Of a stretch of 40,572 nt of DNA, positions 17,146-24,944 are shown piece by piece (position 1 is the stretch's first letter; each line of letters starts with the position of its first letter). The stretch spans positions 1 to 40,572 of the forward strand of contig JACVZY010000022.1 of the NCBI GenBank assembly GCA_014654705.1, given 5' to 3'. The DNA is from Ignavibacteria bacterium (GTDB lineage: Bacteria > Bacteroidota > Ignavibacteria > Kapaibacteriales > UBA4661). The notes under the pieces are model-generated. The model did not search any database, was not told the DNA's origin, and saw nothing but the letters and a program-made list of their open reading frames with translations. The position numbers and the translations under genes were made by a program.

Positions 17146-17976
17146 ATGCAGAACATAACGCTTCCCTACCGTATTTTACTGTATTACAAGTACGTACCGA
17201 TTTTTGACTACGAAAGTTTTGCCGAGGAGCACCTTGCTTTTTGTGAAGCATTGGGGCTAAAAGGTCGCATAATTGTTGCGCCGGAAGGCATAAACGGTAC
17301 GGTATCAGGTACGCCGGAGCAAACGGACGCATACATATCCGATATGCGAACCGACACACGATTTGAAGACCTCTGGTTCAAAATTGATGAAGCACCCGAA
17401 AATGCGTTCAAAAAAATGCACGTTCGCGCCAAAAGCGAGATTGTAACGTGGCGCTTCGATACGGAGGTTGACCCCAACGAAACGACAGGGCAGCACCTTT
17501 CGCCCGAAGAATTTCGACGGACGATGCTGGAAGAGGATGTGATTGTACTCGACGGACGCAACGGCTATGAGTATGACTTAGGGCATTTCGAGGGCGCTAT
17601 TCGCCCCGATGTAGCTTCATCGCGCGATTTCCCGAAATGGATTCGGGAGAATCTAGCTCCGTACAAAAACAAAAAAATCCTCACCTACTGCACGGGCGGT
17701 ATTCGCTGCGAGAAACTAAGCGGTTTTCTCATCAAGGAAGGTTTTACGGACGTGGCGCAGCTAAACGGCGGCATTGTGAGCTATGCGAAAGACCCCGTTG
17801 TGCGTGGGAAAGGCTTTGAGGGACGCTGCTACGTTTTCGATGAGCGCATTTCTGTGCCTGTTGACCAAGACGATACTTTTACGGTGGAATACTGCGCCAC
17901 CTGCGGCAAGCCTGCGGATAACCGTGTGCATTGCTCGTGGCAAGCGGGGTGTGGATTCAAAGTCATGCAGTCCTGA
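17146..17976 (+). CDS. trhO: tRNA uridine-34 5-hydroxylase TrhO (rhodanese-like, UPF0176)
   Basis: Enzyme that hydroxylates U34 of tRNA, giving 5-hydroxyuridine, the precursor of the xo5U wobble bases. The 276-aa product has the N-terminal acylphosphatase-like domain with GRIIVAPEGINGTVSG (about residues 40-55) and a rhodanese domain. Its active loop is YCTGGIRCEK, with Cys172 as the catalytic cysteine and Cys178 conserved. A C-terminal Cys cluster (CATCGK, then VHCSWQAGC) ends only seven residues before the stop, so the tail is shorter than in E. coli (350 aa). ATG 17146 is preferred over the in-frame start at 17005, whose extra 47 residues run through an intergenic repeat. Confidence 0.92.
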   Translation: MQNITLPYRILLYYKYVPIFDYESFAEEHLAFCEALGLKGRIIVAPEGINGTVSGTPEQTDAYISDMRTDTRFEDLWFKIDEAPENAFKKMHVRAKSEIVTWRFDTEVDPNETTGQHLSPEEFRRTMLEEDVIVLDGRNGYEYDLGHFEGAIRPDVASSRDFPKWIRENLAPYKNKKILTYCTGGIRCEKLSGFLIKEGFTDVAQLNGGIVSYAKDPVVRGKGFEGRCYVFDERISVPVDQDDTFTVEYCATCGKPADNRVHCSWQAGCGFKVMQS

Positions 17977-18118
17977 GGATTATTTGTGCTTCGTCTATAC
18001 TTCTTTGGGTGTTGGAAAATTGTTTGGACAGAGAAACATTTTCATGTATCTTCATCTCCGCGACTTAAATATACAGCTCCGCTAGATTTGTTTACGTAAC
18101 TCCCTTATTGTATTCATC

Positions 18119-18574
18119 ATGTCCGCCATCATCACGTTCTCCTCGCTCGACGATGCTCTACGGTGCATTGAAGACTTTGCCAAAGGCGATATTCAGCCCA
18201 AACCCGGCGCTTGGTCGCTTTACAAAACGCTTTCGCATGGTGCGCAGAGTATTGAGTTTTCGCTCACAGGCTATCCGGCGCATAAATCATCGCTGTTCAA
18301 AGGTACTGCGGGGAAATTGGCATTGCATATTTTTCTTGCGAGGGGCGCAATGTCGCACGACATTACGATGCCGATACCCGATGCGCCCGCCATTACCGAA
18401 GAAGGCGAAGCAATGCAAGGTTTTCTGCGACTCCAAGAAGCAGTGCAGAAGTTTTGGAATCACAACGGCACATTTCAAGAGCACTTCGCCTACGGCAAAC
18501 TCACGAAGGCACAATACGACAAAATTCAAGCACTCCACCTCGCAAATCATCTTTCCGAAGGCTTTACACTATGA
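18119..18574 (+). CDS. DUF1569 domain protein (DinB-like fold)
   Basis: Full-length DUF1569 protein of 151 aa. It shows KPGAWSLYKTLSHGAQSIEFSL, with the family His in LSH, then GYPAHKSSLFKGTAGKLAL and ARGAMSHDITMPIPDAPAI, and a C-terminal HLANHL. These histidines match the metal-binding pattern of the DinB/YfiT-like four-helix fold. The function is unknown. It opens a three-gene unit; its stop overlaps the start of the next gene (ATGA). TAGATTTG at 18083-18090 matches the Bacteroidota -7 element TAnnTTTG, but I see no -33 TTTG at the right distance. Confidence 0.85.
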   Translation: MSAIITFSSLDDALRCIEDFAKGDIQPKPGAWSLYKTLSHGAQSIEFSLTGYPAHKSSLFKGTAGKLALHIFLARGAMSHDITMPIPDAPAITEEGEAMQGFLRLQEAVQKFWNHNGTFQEHFAYGKLTKAQYDKIQALHLANHLSEGFTL

Positions 18575-18732
18575 GTCATCAAGCGCCGTTCAAGGATGTG
18601 CAGCACGATGCATCGCAGGACAGCACAGCACCTGTTTTTTCATCGTGGCAAGCGTGGTATGGGCTTGTACTGGGCGTTTTTGCTGCACTCGTGGGGCTAA
18701 TGTACTGGTTTTCTCACGCTTTTGCCTCCTAA
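18571..18732 (+). CDS. 53-aa single-pass membrane microprotein
   Basis: Short gene between DUF1569 and the symporter. It starts at an ATGA overlap with DUF1569, which suggests translational coupling, and ends 22 bp before the symporter start. The first 25 residues are polar (MSHQAPFKDVQ), then one membrane helix spans about residues 28-48 (WYGLVLGVFAALVGLMYWF). Sodium:solute symporters often have a small membrane protein encoded just before them (DUF4212 and DUF485 types elsewhere), so a role as an accessory subunit is likely. It matches neither family clearly. Confidence 0.75.
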   Translation: MSHQAPFKDVQHDASQDSTAPVFSSWQAWYGLVLGVFAALVGLMYWFSHAFAS

Positions 18733-18754
18733 CTTTTCTTGAACAAAGGAATTC

Positions 18755-20479
18755 ATGCACCTTCTCGACTGGATTGTTCTCGCCTCCACGCTGTCGTTTG
18801 TTGTTCTCTGGAGTATCCGCAAAAGCCGCCTTGCTTCCAAAGGCGCAACTATGCACGACTTCGTGCTTTCAGGGCGTGAAGCAAAATGGTACACCGTCGC
18901 CATTTCGGTCATGGCGACGCAGGCAAGCGCCATCACCTTCATTTCCCTGCCCGGTCAGGCGTACGTGGACGGAATGCGATTTGTGCAATCTTATCTGGGC
19001 TTGCCGCTTGCAATGGTGCTGCTTTGCGTGGTCGCTATCCCGATGTATCACCGCTTGAACGTGCTCACAGCATACGAATTTCTTGAAAAGCGCTTCGACC
19101 TCAAGACCCGTACCCTTGCTGCATCGCTGTTCTTGCTGCAACGAAGCCTCGCTGCCGCTATTTCGATTTATGCGCCGTCCATCGTTCTTTCGATTATCAT
19201 GGGTTGGAATGTCAGTTACGTCATTTTCGTCATTGGTGCATTGGTAGTGCTCTACACCACATCCGGCGGCACGCGCGCCGTCAGTTGGGCGCAGTCGTAC
19301 CAGATGGCAATTATCACGCTTGGCATGGTTTCAGTGGGCTTTCTGGTTGTCTGGTCGCTCCCGAAGGATATTTCTTTTTCGGATGCCCTGCACGTGGCGG
19401 CGTTTTCCGGCAAATTCAATGCGGTAGATTTCACCTTCGACCTCAATAACAAATACACCTTTTGGTCAGGTTTGCTGGGCGGTTTATTTCTCCAGCTTTC
19501 CTATTTTGGCACCGACCAGTCGCAAGTGCAGCGCTATTTGAGCGGGGAATCCGTCACACAAAGCCGCTTGGGACTGCTCTTCAATGGCATGATGAAAATT
19601 CCGATGCAATTCGGTATTCTATTCATCGGCGCAATGATGTTTGTGTTTTACCAATTCAGCACCCCGCCCATTTTTTTCAACCAAAGCGAAACCGCGAAAC
19701 TGACAGGAACACGCTACGAATCAGAGTACAAGGAACTTTCCAGCCAGTACGAGCAAACATCTGTACAGCGTGCCGCAGCACTTCGCTCCTACACGCAGGC
19801 TCTTCGCACCGGCGACAATGCAAGCAAAGAAGCATCGGCGGCAAATCTTGAATCAAGCGCACAAGTGCTCAGTACGCTCAAAAGCAAGGCGCAAGCACTG
19901 CTGAAGCAAAACGACCCTAAAGCTGTTACCAACGACACAAATTATATTTTCCTCACTTTTGTCATTAACCACCTGCCCATCGGCTTGGTGGGGCTGCTGA
20001 TAGCGGTAGTATTTTCAGCCTCTATGTCGTCGGCATCATCAGAAATTAACGCGCTTGCTTCCACGACTATCATTGATATTTACAAGCGTCTTTTTCAGGG
20101 TTCGCTCACCGAGGCTCGCTCAGTCTGGGTTACACGGCTGGCAACAGTCGCATGGGGAACAATTATCGTTGGCTTTGCACAGTTTATGGGAAGTTTGGGT
20201 TCGCTGATTGAAGCGGTCAATAAGGTAGGTTCGCTTTTTTACGGCGCAATTCTGGGCATTTTTCTTGCAGCGTTTTATCTGAAGCGCACGAGCGGTACGG
20301 CTGTTTTTGTGGCGGCGCTCATCACTGAAGCAGTGATTTTTTGCTTAAACGCCTTCACCGAAATTGGTTTCTTGTGGTATAATCTCATCGGCTGCGTGCT
20401 CGTGTTGGTGTTAGCTCTAGCAGTTTCACCATTGTTTCCATTCTCAGACCGACAAGAAAAAAGCCCCGCAAACAAGTAG
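18755..20479 (+). CDS. Sodium:solute symporter (SSS family)
   Basis: Integral membrane symporter of 574 aa, the usual Bacteroidota length. It starts MHLLDWIVL, then FVLSGREAKWYTVAISVMATQASAITFISLPGQ, the SSS helix 1 region that contributes the sodium site. YTTSGGTRAVSWAQSYQ and SYFGTDQSQVQRYLSG are strong family signatures, and FSASMSSASSEINALAST is the helix 8 sodium-binding segment. About 13 helices are visible. A polar, coiled-coil-like insertion of about 85 residues (YKELSSQYEQTSVQRAAAL onward) sits between the helices encoded near 19650 and 19950, as in many Bacteroidota members. The solute is unknown. It is the last gene of its operon, with the 53-aa microprotein directly upstream. Confidence 0.9.
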   Translation: MHLLDWIVLASTLSFVVLWSIRKSRLASKGATMHDFVLSGREAKWYTVAISVMATQASAITFISLPGQAYVDGMRFVQSYLGLPLAMVLLCVVAIPMYHRLNVLTAYEFLEKRFDLKTRTLAASLFLLQRSLAAAISIYAPSIVLSIIMGWNVSYVIFVIGALVVLYTTSGGTRAVSWAQSYQMAIITLGMVSVGFLVVWSLPKDISFSDALHVAAFSGKFNAVDFTFDLNNKYTFWSGLLGGLFLQLSYFGTDQSQVQRYLSGESVTQSRLGLLFNGMMKIPMQFGILFIGAMMFVFYQFSTPPIFFNQSETAKLTGTRYESEYKELSSQYEQTSVQRAAALRSYTQALRTGDNASKEASAANLESSAQVLSTLKSKAQALLKQNDPKAVTNDTNYIFLTFVINHLPIGLVGLLIAVVFSASMSSASSEINALASTTIIDIYKRLFQGSLTEARSVWVTRLATVAWGTIIVGFAQFMGSLGSLIEAVNKVGSLFYGAILGIFLAAFYLKRTSGTAVFVAALITEAVIFCLNAFTEIGFLWYNLIGCVLVLVLALAVSPLFPFSDRQEKSPANK

Positions 20480-20495
20480 TGGATGCAGGGCTTTT
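20457..20495 (-). terminator. Terminator for the PHA-system-like gene
   Basis: AAAAGCCC (20459-20466) pairs with GGGCTTTT (20488-20495). On the minus strand it reads AAAAGCCC, loop, GGGGCTTTTTTC, with a T-run. It overlaps the last codons of the symporter gene and may stop transcription from both converging genes. Confidence 0.7.
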
Positions 20496-20519
20496 GAGAC
20501 TAGCTTTCGACGGCTAAGA

Positions 20520-20801
20520 TTATGCCGGAAGTTTGGAGAAGGTTTTCTCCAATGTGCCTTCAATTTGGCTTTTCGCCATTTTGCCGAACATGGAAAGGTC
20601 AACGGCAACTTTCACTTCATTGTCAGCAACCGCAAATGAGCCTTCCGACACAAGACCGGAGCTAAATTTCAGCGTGTTGCCTTCCCACGACGTATCGCCA
20701 AAAAACATTTGAACGTCTTGGCGGGAAAGAACGTCATTAACTAAAATTTCTTTCATTTTGTCAGCTGGTGTGCCGGTGGGGAATGTTTTTTCGATGTCCA
20801 T
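20520..20801 (-). CDS. Polyhydroxyalkanoic acid system-like small protein
   Basis: A 93-aa cytoplasmic protein resembling the putative polyhydroxyalkanoate-system family (PHA_gran_rgn type). The pattern is SWEGNTLKFSSGLVSEGSFAV, then VKVAVDLSMFGKMAKSQIEGTLEKTF, a beta-rich middle followed by an amphipathic helix. No PHA synthase, phasin or depolymerase gene is nearby, so a link to PHA is weak. It has the best ribosome site in the window, AGGAGG seven bases before ATG 20801. It stands alone and converges on the symporter. Confidence 0.6.
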   Translation of the reverse strand: MDIEKTFPTGTPADKMKEILVNDVLSRQDVQMFFGDTSWEGNTLKFSSGLVSEGSFAVADNEVKVAVDLSMFGKMAKSQIEGTLEKTFSKLPA

Positions 20802-21453
20802 TATGGAACCTCCTAAAAAATCAGCAGAAGAAAAAGTGAGTTGGTTTTGTGCGCCGAATATACGAAAGTTTTTTGGGGAATGGCAACAAAATGTGAAGGA
20901 AAATTCTTTTGATTCGTATTCTCAATCGTAATGGTAACAACACGAAAGTATGCGATTTTTTTTATCACACACCTCGTTTCTCGAGAGTTTCCTCAAATGA
21001 AATTGTCTCGGTCTGAGCGCAAGATTCTAAAACATACCACTTCATCGCAGTACTTTTGCTCAGATATGCAGTTTCTTCATTGGTGGCGCGGTCTCGTTCA
21101 AGTAATTCCACTAGCGTAAGCCTACCACTGAATCGGTACGACAACAGCCGTTCTCTGACCATTACTGTCGGAGATGTAGGAAATGTCAGGGATTGAAAGC
21201 ATACTTTTCTCACGCAAAAATATCAAGCAACGACAAAAGAAATTGCCCAAGGATGTTCAATACCCCATGAACTTTAGTAATAGACTTCTTAGCGCGGCGC
21301 ATACCTATCTTTTTAGATCGGTCTTGCCGAATAATATCTACCTGCATTTCAAGTACAGATTTACTATGTTTTGGAATCATACTCATAGCTATTGAGGATT
21401 TGATTATACTTACAAAATTGGTATCGACAAACTCATAGCAAGATAAATGGTTA
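20802..21453. other. AT-rich 650-bp gap with two doubtful small ORFs
   Basis: No recognisable gene. Base composition drops visibly compared with flanking genes. Two minus-strand frames are open: 21210-21464 (84 aa), whose ATG overlaps the iorB-like stop by 11 bases, and 20965-21213 (82 aa, GTG start), which overlaps the first by GTGA. The second has protein-like sequence (RFSGRLTLVELLERDRATNE), but neither matches a family I know. The neat overlaps could mean a coupled pair at the end of the iorB operon, one frameshifted gene, or chance. Confidence 0.35.
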
Positions 21454-23643
21454 TCACACCGCATCCAAATTCATCGGGAGCGTCCGAAGTCGCTTACCTG
21501 TCGCGGCAAAAACGGCATTGGCAAGTGCTGGCGCAAGCGGCGGCAGTCCCGGCTCACCAACGCCACCGGGCGCATTGCTGCTGGGCATAACATAAATTTC
21601 AATTGCCGGAACTTCGTTGATTCGCAGCACACGGTACGTGTCGAAATTCGTCTGCTCGGTGCGACCGTTTTTGAACGTGATAGCATCTTTTGTCGCTGCC
21701 GTCAAGCCCATGATAATATTTCCCTCTGTCTGCGCCATCACGGTATCGGTGTTCACGTGCATACCGCAATCCAGCACCACGACGACCTTCTCCACACGGA
21801 GCTTGCCGTCTGCGCCACGCCCAACCGTTACGGCGTGTGCGGCGATACTCTCGAATGACCGCGCAACAGCCACGCCACGACCTTTTCCTTGCGGAAGTTT
21901 TGCTGACCAGCCCGATTTTTCCTTCAGCATCGTGAGTACCGCTTGGAACCGTGCGCCTGTCGAATTAGGTGCAGGGTTTGCTTTTGCCAGCAATTCAAGG
22001 CGGAAATCTAGCGGGTCTTTTCCGGCAGCAGCAGCGATTTCGTCAATAAAACTCTCATGTCCGAACATATTCGTGGAAGCATAGACTGAGCGCCACCACA
22101 TCACTGGCGTTGTAGCGGGCGCATGGGCATACTCAATCGCTACATTCGGGATTGCATATGGGCTATCCTCCGGCTCAATACCTTCCATTGCCCAATCGTC
22201 AATTTTTCCGGCTATGTCTGCTCTGCCTTGAAATTGAATCGAAGGACCGACGACGCGATGACGGAAGCCCGTTACCACGCCATTTGCATCCAACGAAGCC
22301 GTGAGCGCATTCACCATCCCCGGACGGAATGGTCCTTGCGTAATATCGTCCTCGCGCGTCCAGACAAGTTTCACAGGCGCTTTTACTTGCTTAGAAATGT
22401 GAACGGCTTCCATGATAAAATCGTCCAAACCGCCCTTCCGACCGAAGCTCCCACCCAAAAACTGCGGGTGTACCGTTACTTTGTCAGGCGTTGTGCCGAA
22501 TTGCTTGGCAACGGCGCGTTTCGTCCAGACCGGACCCTGGGTAGAAGCCCATATTTCAATCGTGCCATCGTTTTTGTAATCCGCCACGACAGCCTCCGGC
22601 TCCATCGGCGCATGAGCAACAAACGGCGTTTCATAGACCGCTTCTACCGTTTTGGCGGCACTCTTGAAGGCACTCGCAGCGTCGCCTTTGGAGGAACCAG
22701 CACGAATGCCGTCTTTAGCAGCAAGTGTGCGCATTTGCTCGTAAAAAGCATCCGTAGAAAATTTGTCGAAACCGCTAGTGTCCCACGTTACAGCGAGAGC
22801 TTTGCGCCCTTTCACGGCTGCGTAGTACGATTCAGCGACAACAGCAACACCCTCCAACGTCGAACCAAAAAGCGGACGTTCCGACTTCACGACGTGCTTC
22901 ACACCCTTGACCTTCAACGATTTTGCATCATCAATCTTGGTCACTTTGCCGCCAATCGTGGGCGAGCGCTCAATGCTTGCATACAGCATTCCCGCGACCT
23001 TTGCGTCTATTCCAAACTTCGCTGTACCGTCCACTTTCATCGGCGTATCGGCACGTGGAGCGGGCTTGCCCAAAATGGTAAAATCCTTCTGGTCTTTGAG
23101 CTTTGGCTCTTTGGGAACAGATATTGTTGCTGCTTTTGCCGCCAGTTCACCATAACCAAACGAACGTTTGGTTGGTGCATGAATAATTCGACCATTTTCT
23201 GCGCGACACTCGCTTGCCGGAACGCTCCAGTTTGCTGCAGCCGCCGCAATCAGCATTTCTCTGGCAGCTGCGCCCACCGTGCGGAGCGGTTTCCACAAGC
23301 CGCGCACACTGCTGGAACCACCAGCGTTCTGATTGCCGTGCTTTGCGTCGCCTTCGGTTTGAATAATTTTCACATTGTCAAGACTAATGCAAAGCTCCTC
23401 AGCCAAAAGCGCTGGCATGGATTGGTACGTGCCTTGCCCCATGTCGGGACGCGGATTGAAGAGCGTTACCACGCCGCTGGAGTCTATCATTACGAAGGGC
23501 GTAATTTCGTGATTGGCAGAAGCAAACACTGCCGACTCAATGGAATCGTGGGCAGAGGCTTCAGAAAAGCCCAGTACCAAAGCGGTTCCGGTGAGAGCGG
23601 ATGTTTTGAGGAAGTCGCGGCGAGAAGCTATCGGTGTACTCAT
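21454..23643 (-). CDS. Xanthine dehydrogenase-family molybdopterin subunit (IorB type), Tat-exported
   Basis: Large catalytic subunit (729 aa) of a molybdenum hydroxylase like isoquinoline 1-oxidoreductase beta or aldehyde dehydrogenase. The N terminus has a Tat signal, SRRDFLKTSALTGTALVLG at residues 7-25, so the folded cofactor-loaded enzyme is exported. Molybdopterin-binding signatures include FNPRPDMGQGTYQSMPALLAEEL, GGSFGRKGGLDDF and PVMWWRSV. GGVGEPGLPPLAPALANA near the C terminus carries the expected catalytic glutamate. It is the third gene of a minus-strand operon after the (2Fe-2S) subunit and an exported RidA. The substrate is unknown. No molybdenum cofactor insertion gene is adjacent. 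Confidence 0.9.
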   Translation of the reverse strand: MSTPIASRRDFLKTSALTGTALVLGFSEASAHDSIESAVFASANHEITPFVMIDSSGVVTLFNPRPDMGQGTYQSMPALLAEELCISLDNVKIIQTEGDAKHGNQNAGGSSSVRGLWKPLRTVGAAAREMLIAAAAANWSVPASECRAENGRIIHAPTKRSFGYGELAAKAATISVPKEPKLKDQKDFTILGKPAPRADTPMKVDGTAKFGIDAKVAGMLYASIERSPTIGGKVTKIDDAKSLKVKGVKHVVKSERPLFGSTLEGVAVVAESYYAAVKGRKALAVTWDTSGFDKFSTDAFYEQMRTLAAKDGIRAGSSKGDAASAFKSAAKTVEAVYETPFVAHAPMEPEAVVADYKNDGTIEIWASTQGPVWTKRAVAKQFGTTPDKVTVHPQFLGGSFGRKGGLDDFIMEAVHISKQVKAPVKLVWTREDDITQGPFRPGMVNALTASLDANGVVTGFRHRVVGPSIQFQGRADIAGKIDDWAMEGIEPEDSPYAIPNVAIEYAHAPATTPVMWWRSVYASTNMFGHESFIDEIAAAAGKDPLDFRLELLAKANPAPNSTGARFQAVLTMLKEKSGWSAKLPQGKGRGVAVARSFESIAAHAVTVGRGADGKLRVEKVVVVLDCGMHVNTDTVMAQTEGNIIMGLTAATKDAITFKNGRTEQTNFDTYRVLRINEVPAIEIYVMPSSNAPGGVGEPGLPPLAPALANAVFAATGKRLRTLPMNLDAV

Positions 23644-23783
23644 GGTGGGAAGGAATAAAGTATGAAAATTTTCTATGATTTGCGGTTATAGTCAATCAAG
23701 GAAGAGCACTAGCGCTTTCTGCTGCAGAACGCATATCCTTGGGATTTCAGGATGAAGAGAATCAAACATCAATGATGCACCAT

Positions 23784-24290
23784 TTACTTTCGCGGTACTT
23801 TCGCACTTTCATCAGGTACAACCGCTACCGCTTCAACCTCCAACAGCCAATCATCGCCAAAAAGTTTTGAGACGACCACTGCCGTACTTGCCGGACGCGG
23901 CTTTACCGAAGCCATCACTTCTTCGCGGACTTCACGAAAAACGGGTATGTTCGCTGCATCGGTGATATAGGTATTCATTTTCACAACATTCGACCAATCC
24001 GCTCCAACGGCTTCCAGAGCGGCTTTCAGGTTCGCAAAGACCTGCCGCGTCTGCGCCCGTATATCGCCCTTGCCGACCACATTGCCTTTTGTATCTTGGG
24101 AAACCTGTCCCGAAAGAAAAACAAGACGACCACCACGCACCTCTGCTATATGGCTGTATGCCGTCGGTTGCGACATCGTGGGTGGATTGCTGAAGCGCAC
24201 GAGGTCATTTGTTTTTTGCTGCGCAAATGTTGTGTACGTGCTTAGGGCTACTGCGGAGGCGAGAAGGAAAACAGCTTTCATTCGGTACAT
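23784..24290 (-). CDS. RidA/YjgF-family protein with signal peptide
   Basis: Member of the RidA family, whose classic enzyme hydrolyses reactive 2-imino or enamine intermediates to ketones and ammonia. The 168-aa product exceeds the normal 130 aa because of an N-terminal signal peptide (MKAVFLLASAVALSTYTTFAQQ). The core has GGRLVFLSGQVSQD, RAQTRQVFANLKAALEAVGADW, VVKMNTYITDAANIP and KPRPASTAVVV, where RPAS carries the Arg that normally binds the substrate carboxylate. It sits between the two enzyme subunits, 33 bp after the iron-sulphur gene and 140 bp before the IorB-like gene. An extracytoplasmic RidA is uncommon; it may clear imines formed by the neighbouring oxidase. Confidence 0.88.
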   Translation of the reverse strand: MYRMKAVFLLASAVALSTYTTFAQQKTNDLVRFSNPPTMSQPTAYSHIAEVRGGRLVFLSGQVSQDTKGNVVGKGDIRAQTRQVFANLKAALEAVGADWSNVVKMNTYITDAANIPVFREVREEVMASVKPRPASTAVVVSKLFGDDWLLEVEAVAVVPDESAKVPRK

Positions 24291-24323
24291 GGTTGCATAA
24301 AAAAATGGTTGCGCAAACGTGTT

Positions 24324-24797
24324 TTATCGGCTTCCAGACGGCTTCATCGCGGCAGCGCGGTGAATTGCCTTGCGAATACGCGGATACGTCCCGCAACGGC
24401 ATATATTACCCTGCATGGCGGCATCAATCTCTTCATCGGTCGGATTTGGGTTGGAAGCGAGTAATGCAGAAGCGCTCATAAGCTGTCCAGATTGGCAATA
24501 ACCACACTGCGGTACTTGCTCCGCTATCCATGCCTGTTGCAGCACGTGCGAACGGTCAGGCGACAAGCCTTCAATGGTTGTGATTTTCTGCCCCGCAGCC
24601 GCTGAAACGGGAAGCGAACAGGAGCGAACAGGAGCACCGTTCAGATGCACTGTGCAAGCACCACATTGTGCAATGCCGCACCCGAACTTTGTTCCGGTCA
24701 TATTAACTTCGTCACGAATGACCCAGAGAAGTGGTGTTTCGGGGTCAACGTCCACTTTGTAGGACTGTTTGTTGATGGTAAGGGTAAGAAGTGCCAT
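24324..24797 (-). CDS. (2Fe-2S)-binding subunit of a molybdenum hydroxylase (IorA type)
   Basis: Small electron-transfer subunit of 157 aa, the normal length. The plant-ferredoxin-like domain has [16 protein letters not shown] (about residues 38-53) plus a fourth Cys in RSCSLPV. The second cluster domain has CGYCQSGQ and [15 protein letters not shown]. The protein lacks a signal peptide, so it probably crosses the membrane with its Tat-bearing partner, as proposed for related periplasmic enzymes. It is the first gene of the operon with RidA and the IorB-like subunit. No cytochrome c domain or gene is adjacent, so the electron acceptor is unknown. Confidence 0.92.
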   Translation of the reverse strand: MALLTLTINKQSYKVDVDPETPLLWVIRDEVNMTGTKFGCGIAQCGACTVHLNGAPVRSCSLPVSAAAGQKITTIEGLSPDRSHVLQQAWIAEQVPQCGYCQSGQLMSASALLASNPNPTDEEIDAAMQGNICRCGTYPRIRKAIHRAAAMKPSGSR

Positions 24798-24944
24798 AAT
24801 GCGCCCGAAAAAAGATGAAAAGCAAGTTATTAAAATTCAGTTCGATTGGTAAGTAATAATCGTAGTGTACGCTGTAACATCGGGGTAGAGTTGCTGCATT
24901 GAATTTCAAAGCAATATACGGAAAAACAGAAAAAAAGATACAAC

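Noticed and set aside
18108-19058. 316-aa plus-strand ORF spanning DUF1569 to the symporter start
   Set aside because: It runs across three better-supported genes in another frame and its sequence is Arg/Cys/Ser-rich, as expected of a shadow.
22123-23658. 511-aa plus-strand ORF opposite the IorB-like gene
   Set aside because: It is antisense to a gene with a full set of molybdopterin-binding motifs; its Arg/His/Cys-rich translation is typical of a shadow frame.
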